In this document: positions 14,785 to 23,720 of the stretch, piece after piece | How positions within the stretch are numbered: the stretch's first letter is position 1 | How the letters are laid out: the number at the start of each line of letters is the position of its first letter | Assembly (NCBI GenBank): GCA_016764015.1 | Contig: JAESSR010000138.1 | Location: 1 to 27,795, forward strand | Length of the DNA: 27,795 nt | Reading direction: 5' to 3' | Source of the DNA: Phycisphaerales bacterium | GTDB lineage: Bacteria > Planctomycetota > Phycisphaerae > Phycisphaerales > UBA1924 | Notes under the pieces: model-generated | Databases searched by the model: none | Told to the model about the DNA's origin: nothing | What the model saw: only the letters and a program-made list of their open reading frames with translations | Program-made: the position numbers and the translations under genes

Positions 14785-17703
14785 ATGAAACAACAGCTCA
14801 ACATCCCACGACTGTTCATTGAAATCCTCATCGTGATCATGGTCGCCGAAGCGGGGGTGATGTTCATCCTGCCCGTTATGGCGCCGGGAGTGGAAGGCGC
14901 GGTCGAAGCCTTGCTTGATGCCACAATGCTTTCGATCTTGGCTGGGCCGGTGATCGTATGGCGGCTGTGTCGCGGACTTCGGCTGAGCAAAACACAAATA
15001 AATAAGGACAATATTGCAGTCAAGCCTTGGAAGCTGATCGCGGGAACGGTGGGCGTGCTGACTCTAGGGCTTGCGGCTACCGGCATAGTGGTTGTTGACT
15101 CGAACAAGCAATTGATACAAAAAGCCAACTTGCTCTTTGAGCAAACCTCAGATCGTTTGGCTGATCAAATTCAACTTCGCGTGAATCAGCCAAAGTATGG
15201 TCTTGCTGGTGCCAAGGGTGTGTATGTGGCCAGCAAGTCTGTCGATCGTGCTGGGTTTGCGGCGTATGCTGGCTCGCGAGATCTGCCCAAGGAGTTTCCC
15301 GGCACGATTGGTTTTGGGGTCATCGAGCGTGTGATGCGCGAGGACCTAGATGCGTTCATCTCAGAACAAATAGCTGACGGATCGCCTAACTATGCAGTGC
15401 GGAGTTTGGCCCAACCTGGTTCGCCTCTGGAAGACACCCCGGACCTGTACTTAATCAAGCACTGCTACCCTGAAGATCGCAATGCCGCGGCATGGGGGTT
15501 GGATATCGGCTCAGAGCACGTCCGCCGCGAGGCTGTTGAGCGGGCGGTGGCGTCGGGCCAGCCAACCATCACAGGCAAGATCACACTGGTGCAAGAAGGA
15601 AATAAACTTGCCGGTTTTCTCTATATCGTGCCGGTCTACAGGAACGATTCTCACCCCATTACCCCAGATGAGCGTATGGCCGAGCTAATCGCATTGGTTT
15701 ATTCACCAATAATTCTTGAGGAAGCTATAGAAAGCATATTGGACACGCTTCATGGCAATATCGACTTTGAGATCTACGACGGGGAGATCGCCACCAAAGA
15801 TACCCTTCTCTACGATTTTGACAAGCAACTGGTAGGCGTGCCGGGGACAATAGACACCTCGCGGATGTTCGAGCGAAGCATTCCTTTGGCCATCGGCGGG
15901 CGCACTTGGACATTTTATACCAGTTCCACGCCAAAGTTCGAGGCCGGGATCGACCGCTCGATGTTCGTAGCGGAGGGCGTGGGTGGTACACTCTTGAGCC
16001 TACTTTTGGCGGGAATCGTGTGGTCATTGGGTAGCAGCCGGATCCAGGCATTGGCTCTGGCAAAGGAAATGACGGCGAATTTGTTAGCAGCGGTGCGAGA
16101 AACCGAGGCTCTGCGTAGCACGATCGACCAGCACAGCTTGGTTTCGGTGACCGATGCACACGGCCGGATCATCCAGATCAATGACAAGTTCTGCGATATC
16201 AGCGGATACACACGCGAAGAACTGACCGGCCAAGACCACAAGATCTTGAACTCAGGCACGCATCCCAAGTCATTCTGGATCGAGATGTGGAAAACCGTGA
16301 TGTCGGGTAAATCTTGGTACGGCGAGGTGTGCAATAGATCAAAGGACGGTTCTTTGTACTGGGTGGACAGCATCATCTCACCGTTTGTTAGGAGTGATGG
16401 AAAGATTGAGAAGATTGTGTCAATCAGAACAGACATCACCGAGAGCAAGCAAGCCGCGAAAAAACTTTCCATGGCACTGGCCGATGCAGAAGTTGCCAAT
16501 CAGTCCAAGAGTTCGTTCTTGGCCAACATGAGCCACGAGATACGCACACCACTCACAGCGATCATAGGGTATACCGATCTTTTGCGTGAGGACGGGGACA
16601 TTGAACTCACGCCCCAACAACGCGTCCAAGCGATTGATACGATTAGTAATGCGGGGAAACATCTGCTTACGGTGATTAACGACATCCTCGATCTATCTAA
16701 AATCGAGGCCGACAAGATGACCATTGAGCGAATCAACACACCGTTAATCGCGGTGCTCAAGGAGGTCGAGGATTTGATGAGTCCGCGTGCCACTGGTAAA
16801 GGATTATCGCTGAGCACGACACTTGCGACGCCTGTGCCCGAGCAATTCGTGAGCGATCCAACCCGCCTTCGGCAGATCCTCATGAACCTGACGGGAAACG
16901 CGGTTAAATTCACCGAAGAAGGAAGCGTCTCAATTATTGTGGGTCTAACGGAGCGTAAAGGGCAACCGAAGCTGACGATCGACATCGAGGACACCGGTGC
17001 GGGCATAGACAAGGAACAAATCGGATGCATGTTTCAAGCGTTTGGGCAGACAGACGATACGATGACTCGTAAGTTTGGGGGCACTGGGCTGGGACTGGTC
17101 ATCAGCCGCCGGTTTGCGGCCCTCATGGGTGGCGATGTCAAGCTCTTGCGAACCGAACCTGGCAAGGGTTCTTGCTTCCGACTCGTCCTTCCATTTGAAG
17201 CGATACCAGATGCGGCGATGGTGAAAAACTTTGATGAAGCTGCCTCTGCCTCTGCCTCTGCCTCTGCCTCTGCCTCTGCCTCTGCCGTGAGTTTGAGCGG
17301 GCGGATTCTGCTCGCCGAAGACGGTATCGACAACCAACGGCTCATAGCGCACCATCTCAAGAAAGGGGGCGCTGAGGTTTCGATTGCCGACAACGGGAAG
17401 ATTGCTTTGGAGATGCTTAAAAAAGCGGAGGAAGACGGCGTGCCCTTTGACATGTTGCTGACCGACATGCAAATGCCTGAGATGGACGGGTATACATTGG
17501 CCCATACACTGCGCGAGCGTGGCAGTACATTGCCGATCGTCGCACTCACCGCGCATGCAATGGCTGAAGACCGGGCCAAGTGTATCAATGCGGGCTGCGA
17601 CGACTATGCTACCAAACCGATCAACAAGGCAAAGCTGCTGGCAACCTGCGCGGAATGGATGGGTAAGACAGGTGGATATGGTCAACAAGAGATGGTGGCC
17701 TAG
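14785..17703 (+). CDS. Hybrid sensor histidine kinase (CHASE, PAS, HisKA, HATPase, REC)
   Basis: In this 972-residue protein, N-terminal membrane segments (about 10-32, 45-62, 83-105) and one at 396-417 enclose a periplasmic CHASE-type sensor (about 120-390, with TIGFGVIERV near 175). A PAS domain spans about 445-555. HisKA has the phospho-His in NMSHEIRTPL (His584). HATPase has NLTGNAVKF (701-709), DTGAG (737-741) and GGTGLGL. After a Ser-Ala linker (819-834) comes a receiver domain with acidic pair E845/D846, acceptor Asp894 and Lys944. All key catalytic residues are present. CHASE domains bind small extracellular ligands; the ligand here is unknown. No separate response regulator or output gene is adjacent, so a phosphorelay partner must lie elsewhere. 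ATG at 14785 fits the first membrane segment. Confidence 0.95.
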   Translation: MKQQLNIPRLFIEILIVIMVAEAGVMFILPVMAPGVEGAVEALLDATMLSILAGPVIVWRLCRGLRLSKTQINKDNIAVKPWKLIAGTVGVLTLGLAATGIVVVDSNKQLIQKANLLFEQTSDRLADQIQLRVNQPKYGLAGAKGVYVASKSVDRAGFAAYAGSRDLPKEFPGTIGFGVIERVMREDLDAFISEQIADGSPNYAVRSLAQPGSPLEDTPDLYLIKHCYPEDRNAAAWGLDIGSEHVRREAVERAVASGQPTITGKITLVQEGNKLAGFLYIVPVYRNDSHPITPDERMAELIALVYSPIILEEAIESILDTLHGNIDFEIYDGEIATKDTLLYDFDKQLVGVPGTIDTSRMFERSIPLAIGGRTWTFYTSSTPKFEAGIDRSMFVAEGVGGTLLSLLLAGIVWSLGSSRIQALALAKEMTANLLAAVRETEALRSTIDQHSLVSVTDAHGRIIQINDKFCDISGYTREELTGQDHKILNSGTHPKSFWIEMWKTVMSGKSWYGEVCNRSKDGSLYWVDSIISPFVRSDGKIEKIVSIRTDITESKQAAKKLSMALADAEVANQSKSSFLANMSHEIRTPLTAIIGYTDLLREDGDIELTPQQRVQAIDTISNAGKHLLTVINDILDLSKIEADKMTIERINTPLIAVLKEVEDLMSPRATGKGLSLSTTLATPVPEQFVSDPTRLRQILMNLTGNAVKFTEEGSVSIIVGLTERKGQPKLTIDIEDTGAGIDKEQIGCMFQAFGQTDDTMTRKFGGTGLGLVISRRFAALMGGDVKLLRTEPGKGSCFRLVLPFEAIPDAAMVKNFDEAASASASASASASASAVSLSGRILLAEDGIDNQRLIAHHLKKGGAEVSIADNGKIALEMLKKAEEDGVPFDMLLTDMQMPEMDGYTLAHTLRERGSTLPIVALTAHAMAEDRAKCINAGCDDYATKPINKAKLLATCAEWMGKTGGYGQQEMVA
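17245..17286 (+). repeat. Seven tandem TCTGCC hexamers inside the histidine kinase
   Basis: Seven exact TCTGCC copies encode a Ser-Ala linker between the ATPase and receiver domains. Slippage would add or remove two residues at a time without breaking the frame. Confidence 0.95.
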
Positions 17704-17707
17704 TGAC

Positions 17708-17743
17708 CTGACCCCATATTCTGTACCACTGCCAATGTTAAGG
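17708..17743 (+). repeat. CTGACCCCA...TGTACCA repeat after the histidine kinase
   Basis: It begins 5 bp after the kinase stop and matches the stretch after the first TPR kinase (5525-5563). From here to 17924 there is no gene I can support. Confidence 0.4.
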
Positions 17744-17924
17744 AAGTAGCTTTATTGTTCTATCAGCACATCTTGGATGCAAATAGCCATAGCAATGACT
17801 GGACTCCAAGCACGCCAACTATTTCTTCAATGGACAAGCCGCTGTTCATCAGAACGAAGAAAATTGGAACTCCGAAATATCCAACCATAAACACCACTCG
17901 GGATTCGATTGATTTTTTGCGCTC

Positions 17925-18461
17925 TCAAAGCGACACCAACTCGCTCGCAGCCGAGAGTTGTGACTCACCCCGTTGGGTATAGCGACTCGTTGTCTGAATG
18001 TTTTCATGCCCAAGAAGCTGTGCAAGCCCAACATGGTCATTGTTATTAGCCTCTAAATACTAAGTCGCAAATATGTGCCCGAGAGCATGCGGATGGATGT
18101 CCATGCCAATAGCAACACCGTATTTCTCAACGATGTAGCGAACCCCATCAATACCCAATGGATTGAGCCTTCTCCAAATAAAAATGCGGTCAATGTCCGC
18201 TGGCGGCTTGCTCGACAGATAGTCCATGAGCATCCGTCTTGCTTAAATGACAGGCACTATCCGTTCCTTGTTGTGCTTACCGTGACGCGCCACAAGCGTC
18301 CCACGGCGTTCTGTGATGTCTAAGTCTCCTATTTGCAGTGCAGCAACTTCGCTGTTTCGTAATCCACAATATACAAATAATCCAAGGACGGCTGCTGCTC
18401 GATGATCTGCCCTGCCCTGCCCTGCCGAAGATTCTGACAAAATGTATTTGAGCAATAGCAC
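17925..18461 (-). pseudogene. Tyrosine recombinase (phage integrase/Xer-like), broken
   Basis: The minus strand encodes the catalytic domain of a tyrosine recombinase: AAVLGLFVYCGLRNSEVAAL with the first Arg, then KHNKERIVPV with the hairpin Lys, HPHALGHIFAT, LGHENIQTTSRYTQ with the final Tyr, and an end at TGA 17925-17927. Two in-frame stops interrupt it, TAA right after IVPVI (18243-18245) and TAG after HIFAT. The second catalytic Arg of HxLRH has become Gly. The N-terminal core-binding domain is missing; the frame may extend slightly upstream but without a start. A CCCTG slippage run lies near 18410-18424. The gene is inactive but marks a past integrative element, and tRNA-Ala remnant copy C is about 115 bp upstream. 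Confidence 0.88.
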
Positions 18462-18488
18462 AGCTCTGCAGATAGCTGTAAATTTGGA

Positions 18489-18617
18489 GACCTAGCGGGT
18501 CAACCCACAAATCCTCAACTCCATCACTCCATCAAAAACGCCACTGGTGCATTACCAGCGGCGTTTTCTGTAAGTAGAGACGAACGGGATCGAACCGACG
18601 ACCTCTTGCATGCCATG
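18489..18617. repeat. Composite repeat copy C: CGGGTCA, hairpin, 3' half of tRNA-Ala(GGC)
   Basis: GACCTAGCGGGTCA (18489-18502) is followed by 34 nt ending CACTCCATCAAAA, then a hairpin at 18537-18565 (AACGCCACTGGT / ACCAGCGGCGTT, 11 of 12 paired) and TTTT. From 18575 to about 18617 runs the reverse complement of a tRNA-Ala(GGC) 3' half: anticodon loop ATGGCAT, GCAAG stem, AGGTC variable loop, GTCGG-TTCGATC-CCGTT T arm and acceptor strand. It is the copy whose T stem pairs best. It breaks off just past the anticodon loop, where many integrases cross over. The 5' half of the tRNA is absent. Confidence 0.85.
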
Positions 18618-18743
18618 CCCTGTGCTTACCTTGAAATCAGCGTTTAAAGGCTTGTTTTGAAGGTTCGGAGGGACTGTGATGGACTCATTTGGACTCAAAG
18701 CGGGTCAGCAAGCAGGCCAGAACAAATACTCGAGTACCCATCT
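18618..18743. other. Intergenic DNA with one CGGGTCA
   Basis: CGGGTCA occurs at 18701-18707, so copy C is flanked on both sides by this motif, about 200 bp apart. Nothing else is recognisable. Confidence 0.45.
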
Positions 18744-20318
18744 TCAATCATGGACACCCATTGCCAAACTGCTGCAAGAACGCAGACACATCAAAGAAGT
18801 TGAGCACACCATCTTCCGTAAGTCCGCACGACAAGCTGGCTCACTCGATCCTTGATACACAAGGTATCCAGGCTCACTCATCACCGAACTCGTCGAAACG
18901 CTCGTCACCTCGCAGGTGTACGCGCCCTCAGTCTCAGGCCCAGCGTTGATGGCCAAAACACTTGTCGTGGCACCTCCATACAGCGGGCCGTTGTTGATCT
19001 CGACGCCGTCCTTGAACCACCGATAATCCGTAGCATTGGTCGCAAACACTTGCATCAACGGTCCAAATCCCTCGATATCGGTCACATGGCTTTGGGGGTG
19101 CATGGTGATCGTTGAACCGGTATTGAAGTGGTGGACGATATCCTCGCGGCTCAGAGCAGCCGCGATATCACTGACATAGACCTCATTGTTCAAGAAGGTC
19201 ATCGCCAGTCCAAAGGATGCCGACCGCATCCCGCTCGATGGTTCGAGCGTTCCCACCTGTGTCCCAGTCTGGGACTCAAAGAGCTTGACCGTTGCAGTGC
19301 CGGCAAGCCCAAACTCGCCGTTCGACGAGCTGACCGCAACGAGCCCGTCTTCGTTGATCTTGGCATTCATGCGGATTGATGATGCTGCCTCAGTGTTGAC
19401 CACCATAATCATGTTGCGAAACGCGCCGGTCGTCAGATCGTATGCCAATACCGAGCCGGTATTCGTGCCGTATGGATCGTCGCCGGGAGCACACACGATC
19501 AGTGTGTCGTCGTTCATCGCGAGGTCTGTGCCCCAACCATCGGCGTATTGATTCCCCACGGGGGGCTGTATCTCGTGGAGCAATGCCCGAGTAGAGGTAT
19601 CAAAGATAAATATCTGCTGTGCATCACTAAAGCCAGAGAACTCTCTCTGTAAGACTGTGAGCAAGCCATTGTGCATCTCGATCTCGTAGCCAAATATTGG
19701 GTATTGGATTGATGGTAAGAGCGGACCGCCATAGATGACATCAATCTGTGATCCATCGGTCGCGTCGAAGAGGTATACGCATCCTGTGAATACATCGTAT
19801 TCGGATTGACTGACCGCAATAACGCCATTATCGATCGTGATATCGTAGCCATAACCGGCTAAATCACCGAGTGGATTGATCGGCTCGAGCTCGAAACGAA
19901 GTTCCCCCGTCACCGCGTCATACACGAAGACTTGATCGTTGGACCCACCAATGCCGACCCCATCATTGGTCGTCACAACGATGTTCGTCCCCTCCATTAC
20001 GACTTGTTTGCCAAAGCCAGCGGGATTACTTGCATCGACCGGAGCGGCCAGATTGTGTAGCAGCGCCCCGATGGTACTGTCGTACACAAGCACATGCCCT
20101 AGGAACCCGCCATTGACCCCGGGGCTCGCGATCGCCAAACGACCGAAACTGTTGGCCATATCAAATCCGAAATCAAATCCGACAAGACAATCAGCCGGAG
20201 GGCTATAACTGATCCCCGAATCGTTGATGACTTGGGCTCCTGCTGATCCTGTGCCGAGAACGATGAAAAATGCGGCGGCTGCTGAACGAGTGATACTGGG
20301 TGCTATTGACTGTTTCAT
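18744..20318 (-). CDS. Exported propeller/Ig-like protein with a frameshifted dockerin tail
   Basis: The product has a signal peptide (SAAAAFFIVLGTGSAGAQ), then FG-GAP-like propeller blades (for example DSTIGALLHNLAAPVDASNPAGFG and FVYDAVTGELRFEL). An Ig-like domain follows (YRWFKDGVEINNGP through GAYTCEVTSV). The C-terminus reads ACRADLRKMVCSTS, which is nonsense. One base over from about 18817 the same DNA gives DL-EDGVLNFFDVSAFLQQFGNGCP and a stop at 18748-18750, a perfect dockerin tail. A single lost base thus removed the tail and exchanged it for about 20 unrelated residues. ATG at 20318 has GAGGAA upstream. The gene is divergent from the sigma gene at 20473. Confidence 0.82.
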   Translation of the reverse strand: MKQSIAPSITRSAAAAFFIVLGTGSAGAQVINDSGISYSPPADCLVGFDFGFDMANSFGRLAIASPGVNGGFLGHVLVYDSTIGALLHNLAAPVDASNPAGFGKQVVMEGTNIVVTTNDGVGIGGSNDQVFVYDAVTGELRFELEPINPLGDLAGYGYDITIDNGVIAVSQSEYDVFTGCVYLFDATDGSQIDVIYGGPLLPSIQYPIFGYEIEMHNGLLTVLQREFSGFSDAQQIFIFDTSTRALLHEIQPPVGNQYADGWGTDLAMNDDTLIVCAPGDDPYGTNTGSVLAYDLTTGAFRNMIMVVNTEAASSIRMNAKINEDGLVAVSSSNGEFGLAGTATVKLFESQTGTQVGTLEPSSGMRSASFGLAMTFLNNEVYVSDIAAALSREDIVHHFNTGSTITMHPQSHVTDIEGFGPLMQVFATNATDYRWFKDGVEINNGPLYGGATTSVLAINAGPETEGAYTCEVTSVSTSSVMSEPGYLVYQGSSEPACRADLRKMVCSTSLMCLRSCSSLAMGVHD

Positions 20319-20407
20319 AGTGTGTTCCTCTGTTTGTAAACTGTGCATATTGCCTTAAAAAGCGGGACATTTGATCAATCACTCGCTCAAACGCGGCGAT
20401 CTCCTGT

Positions 20408-20430
20408 ATACTCATGCGCAGTCTGAGTAT
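20408..20430. promoter_or_regulatory. Inverted repeat between divergent genes, candidate operator
   Basis: ATACTCA and TGAGTAT form a perfect 7-bp inverted repeat with a 9-nt centre. A TATACT hexamer overlaps the left half, and ATCTCCT occurs on both sides. It lies about 43 nt before the sigma start. A dimeric regulator could bind here; there is no direct evidence. Confidence 0.35.
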
Positions 20431-20472
20431 GTATCTCCTCGTACAATCTCAAGTTTTTTAGAAAGCATTCCG

Positions 20473-21057
20473 ATGCCCGATAAAGCACGATTTACACAGG
20501 TTTTGCAGACATTGAACATGGATGCCGTTGCGGATCAATCGCTCGGCCTTGATACCTTGCTCTCACAGATTTACGACGAGCTCCGTTCCATTGCGGGCTC
20601 ATATCTCCGACAAGAACGGGCAGACCACACACTCCAACCCACCGCTTTGGTTCATGAGGCCTATGCTCGACTGATCGATCAGACCCAAATCCCTTGGTCC
20701 GACGCCGGGCACTTTCGCGCAATCACCGCCAAAGTCATGCGTCAAGTTTTAATCGATCACGCACGCAAACATGGTGCGCTCAAACGCGGCGGCGATCGGC
20801 TCAAAGTCACGCTCTCCGATACTGACGGTGCTGTACAAATGAATGTGCTCGACCTGCTCGAACTCGATGAAGCGATGAAAAAACTCAAGCAACTCGATGA
20901 ACGCAAATCTAGAGTCATCGAACTCTTGTTCTTTGGCGGGATGACACACAAAGAAGCATCGCTAGTCATCGGGGTTTCACAGAAAACAGTTGAAGCCGAT
21001 TGGTACATGGCCCGCGCGTGGCTTGGAAAACAACTCAGAGAAGGGCGGGCAGAATGA
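20473..21057 (+). CDS. ECF-type RNA polymerase sigma factor (pair 2)
   Basis: The 194-residue protein has the same family layout as the factor at 2433: LLSQIYDELRSIAGSYL, then TLQPTALVHEAYARL, VMRQVLIDHARKH and a region 4 helix-turn-helix with RVIELLFFGGMTHKEASLVI, VSQKTVEADW. I chose ATG at 20473 because it matches the usual family start; an in-frame upstream ATG at 20371 would add 34 residues with no family match. The TGA overlaps the kinase ATG. The two sigma factors share many residues and are paralogues, so the modules probably arose by duplication or repeated acquisition. Confidence 0.9.
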   Translation: MPDKARFTQVLQTLNMDAVADQSLGLDTLLSQIYDELRSIAGSYLRQERADHTLQPTALVHEAYARLIDQTQIPWSDAGHFRAITAKVMRQVLIDHARKHGALKRGGDRLKVTLSDTDGAVQMNVLDLLELDEAMKKLKQLDERKSRVIELLFFGGMTHKEASLVIGVSQKTVEADWYMARAWLGKQLREGRAE

Positions 21058-23720
21058 ACGAAGACCGGTTCGGACGGATATGCGTAATCTTTGATGCTGC
21101 TCGCTCGATGTCCAAGAGCGCATGCGATCAATACCTCACAGAGGCTTGCAGCGATGATGCCGAGCTCCGCAAAGAGATCCAAGAGCTGCTCACCGAGCAC
21201 ACCCGCCAGAGCCCGCTCGATACCAATACCCCCGGCGAACTTGCCGATCTTGTCACCCGCGAGGCTGTCGAAAACAATCCGGATACACCGACAAAGATAG
21301 ATCGGTACACCATCATCGAGCATATCGGCGAAGGCGGAATGGGCTCGGTCTATGAGGCCCGTCAACAGAATCCAAATCGGTCTGTCGCACTCAAAATCAT
21401 AAAACAAGGGATGGACAACAAACAAGTAATCGCCAGGTTTGAAGCTGAGCGACAGGCCGTCGCGATGATGGATCATCCAAACATCGCTCAGGTCTTTGAT
21501 GCTGGGACTACCGAGGATGGCAGACCATTCTTTGCGATGGAACTGGTTCGAGGTGTTTCGATCATTGAATATTGCAAAGACAAGAATCTCAATATGGCAT
21601 CTCGGCTCGATTTATTTGTGCAAATATGCCGAGCGATTCAGCATGCTCATCAAAAAGGGATCATTCATCGGGATATCAAGCCTAGTAATGTTCTCGTCAC
21701 CGAGGTTGACGGCGTGCCAATCCCCAAAGTCATCGATTTCGGGATCGCCAAAGCAACCAGCACCGAATTCAATGCACAAACAGCCATCACCATGCACGAC
21801 CAGCTTGTTGGTACGCCCGCGTATATGTCACCTGAGCAAGCAAAGCTCGGCGGGCAACAAGTCGATACACGCACCGATATCTATTCGCTCGGCGTACTCC
21901 TCTATGAGCTGCTCACCGGAACTACACCATTCACCGATGAAGACCTGCTCAGTAAGGGTATTGTTGAGATGATGCGTGTGATCAGCAATGATGAGCCTGA
22001 GAAACCAAGCACACGGTTATCCACACTTGAAAAACAGGTCACAACATCTGCCAATCTACAAGCCGAGAGTCCAAGAACACGAAGTTCGATGCTGCAAGGC
22101 GATCTGGATTGGATCACCTTGAGGTGCTTAGAGAAAGATCCTGATCGTCGATATGAATCCTCCATCGCTCTTGCTCAAGACATTTCTCGATTCATTCTCA
22201 ACGAGCCCGTCGAGGCAAGGCCTCCAACTCGGGCATACTTGGTTCATAAATTTGTACAGCGACATCGCCCGCAGGTAATCGCAAGTGCAATTGTCTTAGG
22301 CGTTCTTATTCTTGGTATCGCTGGTACAACTAGCGGGATGATCTGGGCACTCAAAGAGCAAACCAAAGCACGCCTGGCAGCTCAGGACGAACTCGCTGCG
22401 CAGATTCAAGCAACACAAGCCGCCGAGAGAGCCGAGAGCGAAGCGAAGGCCGCCGAAGAATTGAGTGAGTTCTTCATCATGGATGTTCTTTCGGCTGCAG
22501 ATCCGTCCCGCACAACTGATCACGAACTGACTGTCCGCGAAGCCCTCACTAATGCGTCTGAGAATATTGAAGGCCGGTTTAAGGATCGTCCAGATGTTGA
22601 ATCGCAAATACATAATGCACTGGGCTATCTCTTTGACCAACTCGGTGCCCCAGAACTCGCCGAGCGCCACCACATGCGAGAGTGGGAGCTCGCAGAGGAA
22701 GCAAACGGGGAGTTCTCATTCGAGTCCGCGCGCATGATGCACAGCGTTGTCCGGAGTTTATCCATGCAGGGCCGTGATGACGAAGCGATCGAGTTGACAC
22801 ACCGAGAACTGAGGATCATCGAAAAACTCGCCACACCCCAAGCCGAACAACTCCGACCCAGAGCCATAGGAAATCTCGGGGCGCTCCTAGTGCGCACAGG
22901 CAGATTTGTCGAGGCAGTACCAATCCTCGAAGACACACTCAAAATTAAAAGGGAACTGTACGGGGATCGTCACCCTACAACGCTCTCGACAATCAGCAAC
23001 CTCGCCACAGTGCTCGCACGCACTGGGGCCAACGATCGCGGGCTTCTCCTTGCCAAGGAAGCATACGATGGGCGGATAGCAGTTCTAGGCGAGGGAGATC
23101 CGAGAACGATGAACTCTCTGTTGAATCTCGCCAATGTCTACGCCCAGGCCGAACAGTTCGACGAGGCACTGCCGCTGTTCCGCACCGGGATCGTTCTGGC
23201 TCAACACAGACTGGGCAATGAGCGTCCGCTCACAGTGAACTTCAGGAACAGCTATGCAAAGACACTCCTCGATTCAGGTCATCTAGAGGATGCGGAAAAA
23301 GTAGCCCGAGCCATCTTCTATGACATGAAATTGATCGATCCATTGATCTCACAGGACTGGGGTCTCGTCGCACTCTCGATCTTGTCGAGCAGTCTTTCGC
23401 AGCAAGGCCGTAACGAGGAAGCACTCGAACTTGTTTCAATGTCTCTTGCTAATGTGAGAAAGATTCTCCCCCCATCAAGCGTAGGTCTTGCCCGCTACAT
23501 CGGGATCTACGGGGCTGCCCTCATTCGATCACAGCGATTCGAAGAAGCAGAGGCATCACTAACTCAAGCCTGGAATATCCTCGAAAGCAACGGCCCGGTG
23601 GGCGATGATGCCAAAGCTTACATTCGAGAACGGAAGATTGAACTCTACACCGTTTGGACCACCCAATCGCCTGACCATGAACGAGAAGCCAAACTCGAGG
23701 CGCTAATGACCAATGAATAA
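21054..23720 (+). CDS. Membrane Ser/Thr protein kinase with C-terminal TPR repeats (pair 2)
   Basis: The 888-residue protein has the kinase domain at about 85-385: GEGGMG (92-97), Lys 114 in VALKI, HRDIKPSN (205-212), DFG (229-231) and MSPEQ (about 258). All catalytic elements are present. A transmembrane helix lies at about 407-431, followed by an Ala/Glu-rich coiled coil (432-467). TPR helices follow (EAVPILEDTLKIKRELYG, then HPTTLSTISNLATVLARTG), the kinesin-light-chain-like type. The start is fixed by the ATGA overlap with the sigma gene. The stop codon TAA at 23718-23720 lies inside the hairpin of repeat copy D, which may therefore terminate the operon. It is the same design as 2981-5509. 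Confidence 0.93.
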   Translation: MNEDRFGRICVIFDAARSMSKSACDQYLTEACSDDAELRKEIQELLTEHTRQSPLDTNTPGELADLVTREAVENNPDTPTKIDRYTIIEHIGEGGMGSVYEARQQNPNRSVALKIIKQGMDNKQVIARFEAERQAVAMMDHPNIAQVFDAGTTEDGRPFFAMELVRGVSIIEYCKDKNLNMASRLDLFVQICRAIQHAHQKGIIHRDIKPSNVLVTEVDGVPIPKVIDFGIAKATSTEFNAQTAITMHDQLVGTPAYMSPEQAKLGGQQVDTRTDIYSLGVLLYELLTGTTPFTDEDLLSKGIVEMMRVISNDEPEKPSTRLSTLEKQVTTSANLQAESPRTRSSMLQGDLDWITLRCLEKDPDRRYESSIALAQDISRFILNEPVEARPPTRAYLVHKFVQRHRPQVIASAIVLGVLILGIAGTTSGMIWALKEQTKARLAAQDELAAQIQATQAAERAESEAKAAEELSEFFIMDVLSAADPSRTTDHELTVREALTNASENIEGRFKDRPDVESQIHNALGYLFDQLGAPELAERHHMREWELAEEANGEFSFESARMMHSVVRSLSMQGRDDEAIELTHRELRIIEKLATPQAEQLRPRAIGNLGALLVRTGRFVEAVPILEDTLKIKRELYGDRHPTTLSTISNLATVLARTGANDRGLLLAKEAYDGRIAVLGEGDPRTMNSLLNLANVYAQAEQFDEALPLFRTGIVLAQHRLGNERPLTVNFRNSYAKTLLDSGHLEDAEKVARAIFYDMKLIDPLISQDWGLVALSILSSSLSQQGRNEEALELVSMSLANVRKILPPSSVGLARYIGIYGAALIRSQRFEEAEASLTQAWNILESNGPVGDDAKAYIRERKIELYTVWTTQSPDHEREAKLEALMTNE

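Noticed and set aside
16945..17688. Long open frame antisense to the histidine kinase
   Set aside because: It contains the Arg-Gly complement of the TCTGCC run and no domain; a shadow of the kinase gene.
18575..18617. Functional tRNA-Ala gene on the minus strand
   Set aside because: Only the 3' half from the anticodon loop is present; no D arm or acceptor 5' strand follows in the expected position.
20757..21476. Open frame antisense to sigma factor 2 and its kinase
   Set aside because: Spans two clear genes on the other strand and has no start signal or domain.
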